From contig NC_019703.1 in NCBI RefSeq assembly GCF_000317045.1, positions 2,716,501 through 2,780,500 of the forward strand: a DNA stretch of 64,000 nt, in the 5' to 3' direction. The first letter of the stretch is position 1; each line of letters begins with the position of its first letter. The translations under genes and the position numbers were made by a program. The DNA comes from Geitlerinema sp. PCC 7407. Its GTDB lineage: Bacteria > Cyanobacteriota > Cyanobacteriia > PCC-7407. A model generated the notes under the pieces. That model was not told where the DNA came from. It did not search any database and saw only the letters and a list, made by a program, of their open reading frames with translations. This document shows positions 55,485 to 61,710 of the stretch, piece after piece.

Positions 55485-55506
55485 ATCTTGACCACGAGCA
55501 CACGCT

Positions 55507-55593
55507 GCCCAACAATTCAAATGCAGCGGACATATTGCAATGCTTTCTGCTTCGTTTTTAGTTTTTGGCTGCCGCTGATTTGAGCCGTTCAAA
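55507..55593 (+). repeat. attC integron recombination site B
   Basis: An 87-bp imperfect palindrome has R'' GCCCAAC (fits RYYYAAC), L'' AATTCAAATGCAGCGG (55514-55529), L' CCGCTGATTTGAGC (55572-55585) and R' GTTCAAA. L'' and L' pair as CCGCTG and ATTTGA with one unpaired base between, the extrahelical base typical of attC. It lies 22 bp after the nuclease-ATPase gene. Confidence 0.8.
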
Positions 55594-55596
55594 CAA

Positions 55597-55870
55597 AACT
55601 TGAAAGTGCAAAAGAGGATAGCTCCGTAGCAGTTTTCAACCAATTTGTTTTGCTCTGGTGCAAATCCCCGTAGATGACTGTCATAGCTGTTATTCCTGTT
55701 GTCTCCCACGAAGAAGTACTGATTTTACAGAACAGTTATAGGTCCGTAGTTGTAAGTTGTTTTCTCCTTCACATAGGGTTCTGCAACTTTCCCGTTGATA
55801 ACTGTCTACCCATTATGGAAATATCGGGCTACGATTGTTGACTCGCTTTCTTACTGCACAAGAGATCCAA
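55597..55870 (-). pseudogene. Dead fragment of a signal peptidase I gene, copy B
   Basis: Read leftward: INGKVAEPYVKEKTTYNYGP, then ITVL, TAA stop (55725-55727), NQYFFVGDNRNNSYDSH and LRGFAPEQNKLVE. The box E motif GDNRNNSYDSH is intact at 55686-55706. It is the best preserved of the three copies and begins a few bases after the attC R' box. Confidence 0.85.
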
Positions 55871-55883
55871 GTACATAAAAACA

Positions 55884-55934
55884 GCGATCGCCCAGTAGAG
55901 GGTTTTAGAGAACCTTGATCTACTGGGCGATCGC
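55884..55934. repeat. HIP1-armed 51-bp hairpin, copy B
   Basis: It has the same perfect 16-bp arms as copies A and C around a 19-nt loop. The right arm is followed by CTTTTTGGGATTA, so on the plus strand it also reads as a rho-independent terminator. Confidence 0.9.
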
Positions 55935-55940
55935 CTTTTT

Positions 55941-56003
55941 GGGATTACGTTAGAGCCAATTAGACGCCAAAAGGAACCGATTCGCGGATAAAGTAGCAGC
56001 GAT
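55941..56003 (-). pseudogene. 3'-end fragment of a relative of the 57.4-kb secreted-protein gene
   Basis: Read leftward it codes YFIRESVPFG and a stop. This matches the last codons of the gene at 57444-57875, and the noncoding 20 bp between stop and hairpin also match. Similarity fades near 56003. It shows that the repeat unit here was joined to a copy of the same border gene. The following 56004-56351 is AT-rich and shows no gene. Confidence 0.75.
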
Positions 56004-56351
56004 ATTGTGTCTTATGACAGTTTTTTGTTTCTCCCGAACTTTTGGGCTAAGGATTTTTAGCAATGGACTGAACAATTATCAGTAAGTTGATAGATTCTTT
56101 ACCAATCACCGGGATATCCATCTTATTTTATTCGCCTTCATGAAATGGATCTCATGTGGCTATCCAAATGAAGGCTTGAAGATGGAGTGATCGATCTTCT
56201 GAATCATTACACTCGCACACTCGGCGGAGAAGTTTTTTCGCTTGTGAAAGAAGTTGAATTTCCATATAAAAAGCTACTTCTTTGTCCCGTTTCTATAACT
56301 GAGTGTTAGTTTATTGATCAACAATGTTTTAGTTAGACAGAGGTTGGAATT

Positions 56352-56978
56352 GTGCGTATTCTCACAGATGATGAATATTATTCTGAGGCCGAACCTAAAT
56401 TGAGACAAGTATTTCTCAACGAGAATCCCAAGCTACCTCAATTCGGATCTAATGCTGAAGAAGTTAAACTCTTATATGAGTATTTTCCCCCAAATGTAGA
56501 AGTTGTTAATGCTCTTGTAAGTACTGCCTCACATATGGGAGATTCAAGCTTATACCTATCTATTGTTAATGTTGTTGATTTCAATTCATCTATGACAAAG
56601 CATTGGTGGATTCCTTTTGAAGAAATATCTACATATTTGTCTATTGATACCAACACTTTTGGCTTATCTTATCAATTAGAGAGTGTAATTTTTTCACCTC
56701 AAGGGAAGTGGGCTCTGATGAGCAGTTTTGAAAGGTATGCAATACTAGCAGGAACCCAAGATTTTATTCAAAACTTTTCAGAGCATTTTTCTGACATAGA
56801 TAGACAGATACTTGGCTATTTGAAAATATTTAGAGAATGCATTAATAAGGACGGAATAGAAAAGGCTAATATTGCTTGGTTAGGCAATTTTTTAAAGAGC
56901 GTATATACAATAGAGGAGGCTAAAGAGATCTTAAAAATATCTGAGTTAGAAAAACATGTTAATTTAGCACCTCGATGA
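56352..56978 (+). CDS. Unknown 208-aa protein, cassette gene
   Basis: I do not recognise the family. The protein starts with GTG, is acidic and soluble, has no signal peptide and no metal motif. GKWALMSSFERYAILAG in the middle resembles wording found in small SMI1/immunity-like proteins, but this is not enough for a call. It is AT-rich like other cargo and is followed after 36 bp by an attC site, so I read it as an integron cassette gene. Confidence 0.65.
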   Translation: MRILTDDEYYSEAEPKLRQVFLNENPKLPQFGSNAEEVKLLYEYFPPNVEVVNALVSTASHMGDSSLYLSIVNVVDFNSSMTKHWWIPFEEISTYLSIDTNTFGLSYQLESVIFSPQGKWALMSSFERYAILAGTQDFIQNFSEHFSDIDRQILGYLKIFRECINKDGIEKANIAWLGNFLKSVYTIEEAKEILKISELEKHVNLAPR

Positions 56979-57014
56979 AACTGAATAAATACTTCGGAAG
57001 TTGATGTGCCCGAA

Positions 57015-57100
57015 ATCTAACAAATCGCTGCACCGGGACGCAAAAAGCCAGTCGGTGAGCATCAAAGGCTATCTGCGTTCGGTGAGCTTGATCGTTAAAA
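57015..57100 (+). repeat. attC integron recombination site C
   Basis: An 86-bp imperfect palindrome has R'' ATCTAAC (perfect RYYYAAC), L'' AATCGCTGCACCGG (57024-57037), L' CGGTGAGCTTGAT (57080-57092) and R' GTTAAAA. L'' and L' pair through CCGGTG/AGC with an unpaired base. It is the most canonical of the three sites. Confidence 0.8.
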
Positions 57101-57107
57101 TAAAACT

Positions 57108-57355
57108 TGGAAGTGCAAAAGAGGATAGCTCAGTAGCAGTTTGAAGCCAATTTGTTTTGCTCTGGTGCAAATCCCCGTAGATAGCTGTCATAGCTGTTAT
57201 TCCTGTTGTCTCCCAGGAAGAAGTACTGATTCTACAGAACAGTTATAGGTCCGTAAGGGTTCTGTAATAACTTTCCCGTTGATGACTGTCTACCCATTAT
57301 GGAAACATTGGGCTAGAGTTATTAATCCGCTTTTTTACTGCACAAGGCATACAAG
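57108..57355 (-). pseudogene. Dead fragment of a signal peptidase I gene, copy C
   Basis: The box E coding stretch lies at 57193-57213, with an in-frame TAG at 57232-57234. Compared with copy B about 26 bp of the VKEKTTYNY region are deleted, which also shifts the frame. Otherwise it is closer to copy B than to copy A. Confidence 0.8.
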
Positions 57356-57367
57356 TACATAAAAGCA

Positions 57368-57418
57368 GCGATCGCCCAGTAGAGGGTTTTAGAGAACCTT
57401 GATCTACTGGGCGATCGC
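57368..57418. terminator. HIP1-armed 51-bp hairpin, copy C, terminator of the secreted-protein gene
   Basis: The 16-bp arms and 19-nt loop match copies A and B. It lies 26 bp past the stop of the leftward gene at 57444, with T-rich sequence on both sides, so this is probably the original location and the hairpin a bidirectional terminator. Confidence 0.8.
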
Positions 57419-57443
57419 CTTTTTGGGATTAGGTTAGAGCCAG

Positions 57444-57875
57444 TTAGCCGCCAAAAGGAACCGATTCGCGGATAAAGTAGCGCGCGGTGTCTTCGAGGGG
57501 CGAGCGATAGAGGAAGAGTTCATTGCCGTTGTCGAGGGTGAAGACGGTATAGACCACGTCGGTGCGGGGAAGCTGGCGATCGCGGGGGATGCCGGCATTT
57601 TCGGGGAAGACGCCACCCCGATCGACCACCGTGTAGTCATTCAAGATGCCGCTGGCATAGTCAAAAATCTGTTGATAGTCCCCACCAAAGTTCTCATCGG
57701 TTTCCAGGTCTGCCAGCACTCCGCTCGAAAACACCGTCGAGCGGTTGGCCAAAGCGTCGACCAGCACATTGCGCATCAGGCCGGTCCGCATCAGCGTCTG
57801 AGCCTCAGCGCCAGTCCCCGATAGAGCGATCGCCGCTGCCGTGACCAATCCCGACACCAAAAGTTTGAACCTCAT
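57444..57875 (-). CDS. Small secreted protein of unknown function
   Basis: The 143-aa protein begins at ATG 57875 with a GAGAGGA ribosome-binding site 8 nt upstream. A signal peptide covers about 25 residues (LVTAAAIALSGTGAEA). The mature part is acidic, without cysteines, and ends RYFIRESVPFGG. The family is not recognised; the composition is host-like with HIP1 sites. It forms the right border of the accessory region, and a copy of its 3' end recurs at 55.94 kb. Confidence 0.75.
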   Translation of the reverse strand: MRFKLLVSGLVTAAAIALSGTGAEAQTLMRTGLMRNVLVDALANRSTVFSSGVLADLETDENFGGDYQQIFDYASGILNDYTVVDRGGVFPENAGIPRDRQLPRTDVVYTVFTLDNGNELFLYRSPLEDTARYFIRESVPFGG

Positions 57876-58141
57876 TGTTGTATCCTCTCTTTCTCTATAA
57901 ATTCGGTGACATCTAGCAAAACAGGACTCTAGGTACAGTCCGCTCTTGCCTAGTGTATAAGGGCAATTTCGAGGCGAAAAGTTCCTTAGGAAGCATTTTT
58001 TCGCCAAAATCGCCGCTGGAGTCATTGTCCTCGGTTTCCCTGAGCAGAAAAAGGACAAATAGCCAAAAACCGAGGCTTCTCAAGGATTTTGAGGATTTAA
58101 GATGGTTCAGCAGCCAAGATTGAGATCAACAGCAGAGACCG

Positions 58142-58891
58142 ATGACGATAAGGCGATCGCACATTCACCAAAAATTCCTTCAACGCCTGGGACGGGCGAT
58201 CGCACTTTTGGGCTTGCTGTGGGTGGCTTTTGGGGAGCCGGTTTGGGCGCTGACCTGGAGCTACCAGGAGCCCACCGACCCAGCCCACTGGGCCGAGATC
58301 GACCCGGCCTACAAGCTGTGCGCCACGGGCCATACCCAATCCCCCGTTGATCTGGTGACGGCCAAAATGGGCGCTTCTGTAGGCGCTTCTGGGGATCTCA
58401 CCTTGGACTATGGCGTCGCACCCAGCGCTGTCGTGGAGCCCGGCACCACGCTTCAGGTGCGCTATCCCGCTGGCAATCAGCTCACAGTTGGCAACCAGTC
58501 CTACGGCCTCCAACAATTTCATTTCCACGTCCCCAGCGAGCACTGGATCGATCACCGGCCCCACGCCATGGAGGTGCACTGGGTCCATCGCAGCGAGGCA
58601 GGGGATCTGGCTGTGCTGGCCGTGCTGGTGGACGCGGGGCGCGAAAATCCTGCCCTAGAGCAGCTGTGGCGATCGCTCACCGATGACACCGCACTGGCGG
58701 CCTTTGACGGGCAATCGCTGTTGCCCCATGACCTAGCGCACTACCGCTACAGCGGCTCTTTGACCACGCCGCCGTGCTCCGAAGGGGTCCAGTGGCTCGT
58801 GCTGAGCCAGCCGATCCAGGCATCTGCCGCCCAGATCGCTCGCTTCACCGCCCGCTACGGCCCAAATGTCCGACCCTTGCAGCGGCAATAG
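58142..58891 (+). CDS. Alpha-type carbonic anhydrase, secreted
   Basis: The 249-aa enzyme interconverts CO2 and bicarbonate. A signal peptide ends near PVWA (residue 36). The zinc ligands are H127 and H129 in QFHFHVPSEH and H146 in MEVHWVH. The conserved GSLTTPPCSEGVQW follows, and C60 with the Cys in TTPPC should form the usual disulfide. It is of the EcaA type found in the periplasm or outer layers of cyanobacteria. Confidence 0.93.
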   Translation: MTIRRSHIHQKFLQRLGRAIALLGLLWVAFGEPVWALTWSYQEPTDPAHWAEIDPAYKLCATGHTQSPVDLVTAKMGASVGASGDLTLDYGVAPSAVVEPGTTLQVRYPAGNQLTVGNQSYGLQQFHFHVPSEHWIDHRPHAMEVHWVHRSEAGDLAVLAVLVDAGRENPALEQLWRSLTDDTALAAFDGQSLLPHDLAHYRYSGSLTTPPCSEGVQWLVLSQPIQASAAQIARFTARYGPNVRPLQRQ

Positions 58892-58928
58892 GCAACGCCT
58901 TTGGCCCAGACCCAGAAATTATTGGGGC

Positions 58929-59885
58929 TTATTGGGGCGTTGTGCCCGCTAGCTTCACAATGGAGCCGTCTCGGGTCGTGTGGTAGGTCCACTGCTGCCG
59001 CGCGTCTTCGAGGGTGACGCGCCAGCCCGCAAACAGGACGGCATTGCACGGCTCGTCTTCCTTGGCCAATCCCAAGCAGCCATCCCAGCTCTGGGGCTCC
59101 ACCGCCACCACTTTGAGGTCCGTTTCAGTCAGGGTAGGTTGGCGCTGGGTCAGATCGCTCAGGATGGCGCGCGTCACATTTTTCGGCAAATTCTGGGCGT
59201 CGGTCTGGGGCTCGATGCGCACGGTTTCGCCGGTTTCGTCCGTGCGATAGGACCAGGTCTGGCCACGGGCCGCGACGGTGACCCGCCAGCCATTGACGGT
59301 CCGACCGGCGCAGCGCTCGGTGGGACGCTGAAGCTCTAGGCAGCTATTTTGCCACTCGCGGGGCTGGGCCTCGACAACGCGAATCTGGTCAACGGGCACC
59401 ATCACCCAGTTGGCAAACTGCTGCTGGACGGCTTCGGCGATCGCCCCAGGCAGCTTGGGCGCAGTGTTCGCCTCCGCCAGGCGCAGCAGCTGGCCCTCGC
59501 GGTTGGTGTGATAGATCCACTGCTGCTCTCCATCCGACAAGGTAATCACCCAGCCGTCCACCAGGACTTGGAGACAGATTTCTTCGGGCTGAGCGAGGCC
59601 CAGGCAGGCATCATTCCAGCGCTGGGGCTGCGCATCAACGATGCGAAACTGGCCCGGCGCAGCGCCTGTGCGCTCTGCCAAGGCACGGCGCACTCGGTTG
59701 ACCAGGGGGCGAGGCAAGCGGCTGTCCGGAGATGGGCCGAGCTGGGCGATCGCTCGGGGCAAGTCGGCGCTGGGAGCGGCGATCGCCCCCGACGGGGCCA
59801 CACTCACCGGTCCCAAGGACATCATTCCCAGGCACAACCAAGCCGCAAGGGAGCCAGCTCGAGAGGACAAACGCGCGTATTTCAT
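58929..59885 (-). CDS. Secreted protein with three repeats of about 90 residues
   Basis: The 318-aa protein has a signal peptide (about 37 residues, ending AIAA). Three homologous units follow, each with a W-x(n)-CLGL/CLEL segment, a second Cys, GWxVT, and WxYHT/WxYRT before a Gly. The paired cysteines could form one disulfide per unit. No catalytic motif is visible; it resembles cyanobacterial periplasmic proteins of unknown function. It is convergent with the carbonic anhydrase gene. Confidence 0.75.
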   Translation of the reverse strand: MKYARLSSRAGSLAAWLCLGMMSLGPVSVAPSGAIAAPSADLPRAIAQLGPSPDSRLPRPLVNRVRRALAERTGAAPGQFRIVDAQPQRWNDACLGLAQPEEICLQVLVDGWVITLSDGEQQWIYHTNREGQLLRLAEANTAPKLPGAIAEAVQQQFANWVMVPVDQIRVVEAQPREWQNSCLELQRPTERCAGRTVNGWRVTVAARGQTWSYRTDETGETVRIEPQTDAQNLPKNVTRAILSDLTQRQPTLTETDLKVVAVEPQSWDGCLGLAKEDEPCNAVLFAGWRVTLEDARQQWTYHTTRDGSIVKLAGTTPQ

Positions 59886-60081
59886 GGGCGACCCGTCTCT
59901 GAAAAATCGTCAGCAGAAAATTTTGGCCCCATCTGCGGCAAAGGGCTGCACACTCCTGCGCGAAAACCAGGGAGAATGCAACACGCCCAGTCAGGCGATC
60001 GCCGCAGAGGCTCTTGGGGTTAGAGACTACCCCAGAAACAGTTGGTTCCGCCCGATTTCCTCAGAAACCGAATTCCACGCA

Positions 60082-60107
60082 AAAGCCCCCAAAATTTCGG
60101 GGGCTTT
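60082..60107 (-). terminator. Terminator after msrA
   Basis: Arms AAAGCCCCC and GGGGGCTTT enclose an 8-nt loop, followed on the minus strand by a T run. It lies 40 bp past the msrA stop. Confidence 0.85.
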
Positions 60108-60146
60108 CGATCAAGCGCGATCGCGGGCCGGAGACGGGCGATCGCC

Positions 60147-60797
60147 CTACACCCCTAGCCCAATGGGACACGCCACATTCGTGCCGCCCAGACCGCAGTA
60201 GCCATTGGGATTCTTGGCCAGGTACTGCTGGTGGTACTCCTCGGCGTAGTAGAACTCCGGAGCATCCAGGATTTCCGTCGTGATCTTGCCGTAGCCCGCC
60301 GCGCTCAGGGCCTTTTGGTAGGCGTCGCGGGAGGCCTCCGCCTCGCGGCGCTGAGCCTCGCCAAAGGTATAGATGCCCGAGCGGTACTGCGTCCCGACGT
60401 CGTTTCCTTGGCGCATGCCCTGGGTCGGGTCGTGGCCCTCCCAAAACACCTTCAGCACCTGGGCAAAGGAAATTACCTGCGGATCGAACACCACGTGCAC
60501 CACCTCATTGTGCCCCGTCATGCCGGAGCACACCTCTTGGTAGGTCGGGTTGGGGGTCAGACCCGCCGCGTAGCCCACCGCCGTCACGAAAACGCCCTCT
60601 TGCTGCCAGAATTTGCGCTCGGCGCCCCAAAAGCAGCCCATGCCCACGATCACCTGGACCAAACCCTCGGGATAGGGGGGCTTGAGGGGGTTGCCGTTGA
60701 CATAGTGCCGCTGGGGGACTGGCATGGCCGTCGAGCGACCCGGCAGAGCCTCGGCCTGGGTCGGCAGCTTCAGTTTCTTTCCAAATCCAAATAGCAT
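60147..60797 (-). CDS. msrA: Peptide methionine-S-sulfoxide reductase
   Basis: The 216-aa enzyme repairs oxidised methionine (S-sulfoxide) in proteins. The active-site GCFWGAE has Cys55; VGYAGG-like [13 protein letters not shown] and GTQYRSGIY are family motifs. It includes an N-terminal extension of about 45 residues, as in plant/cyanobacterial MsrA, and C-terminal Cys residues (GYCGLGG, VACPIG) for resolving the disulfide. Confidence 0.95.
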   Translation of the reverse strand: MLFGFGKKLKLPTQAEALPGRSTAMPVPQRHYVNGNPLKPPYPEGLVQVIVGMGCFWGAERKFWQQEGVFVTAVGYAAGLTPNPTYQEVCSGMTGHNEVVHVVFDPQVISFAQVLKVFWEGHDPTQGMRQGNDVGTQYRSGIYTFGEAQRREAEASRDAYQKALSAAGYGKITTEILDAPEFYYAEEYHQQYLAKNPNGYCGLGGTNVACPIGLGV

Positions 60798-61009
60798 GGA
60801 GCGCGATTGCCCTCTTGTGAAACGAAGATGGTGAACTTACTTCACATTTTAAAGTTTCGGCGGGGGTTGCGCAGGGCGGGGCACAGTCCTGAGGGGATCA
60901 AGGGGCGATCGCCGCCGAGAGGACCAAACTTCTTAAGAATCCTTTCCTCGGAATTCACGGCGAAAAATGCTATGGAATGTCAAAGGTTAACCATCAATAG
61001 GATTCAAAC

Positions 61010-61543
61010 TTGCCCCTAGGCAACCTCAATCGACGATGGTGGTTTTTGGGAGTTGCAGCAGGCGTTTTGGCCCTCGGGTTTAGTGTCCGCCTCGAAAGGG
61101 CCTGCGGCTGCGGCTCCGAGGCAAAAACCACGATTGGTGCCCTAACGCGATCGCAAAAAGCCCACTACCAAACCTACCAGCGCTTTGCCACCGCCTCAGC
61201 AGCTTTACGGGAATTTACGGGCCTGCCAAGTTCCCCAGATAACTCCAACTACCTCTATCGGGTCCACGCTACTCCCCAAGCTGCTTTTCAAAGCGCCACA
61301 CCGCGCCAGCTTCGCCGCCCCCTGACGCTGCGCCTAGGCCCCTTGCGCCAGACCATCCCCTTCCAGGAAGTCGCCCCTACCTGGGTTAGCGGGGTTTTCA
61401 TCACAGGTGCCTCGCCCCCCGAGACTGTCTCGATCACCTGTGTGGGATCCTGGCTAGAGGAGCGCTCAGATCCCCCTGCGCCGTCTTTGCAAGCTACCGG
61501 CCAGCCTGCCTGCCCAGCAGGCTTTGCGCCCGTAGCTCCCTAG
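61010..61543 (+). CDS. Type IV pilin-like protein (atypical N-terminus)
   Basis: The 177-aa protein has one N-terminal hydrophobic helix (about residues 10-26). The segment TIGALTRSQKAHYQTYQRFA and the following GLPSSPDNSNYLYRV match the alpha-beta core of cyanobacterial pilin-like proteins. The usual prepilin cleavage site (G/A then F-x3-E) is not seen; GFSVRLERACGCGSE takes its place. The start is TTG 61010 with GGAT upstream. It could be a minor pilin relic or a membrane-anchored pseudopilin. Confidence 0.65.
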   Translation: MPLGNLNRRWWFLGVAAGVLALGFSVRLERACGCGSEAKTTIGALTRSQKAHYQTYQRFATASAALREFTGLPSSPDNSNYLYRVHATPQAAFQSATPRQLRRPLTLRLGPLRQTIPFQEVAPTWVSGVFITGASPPETVSITCVGSWLEERSDPPAPSLQATGQPACPAGFAPVAP

Positions 61544-61710
61544 GCCTCTAGACTCGGTCTTCACCGCCGGCCAGGGATTAACCTTTACGTCAAAATCTAT
61601 CAATTCAGGTGCGTGCTTATTAGGGTTGTAGTAGTCACAATATTGACAACCCCTCAAGATTTCAGTGGAAGCGTGGTGCTGCTCAGAGGCAGCGAGCTTG
61701 GCGTGGAAAT

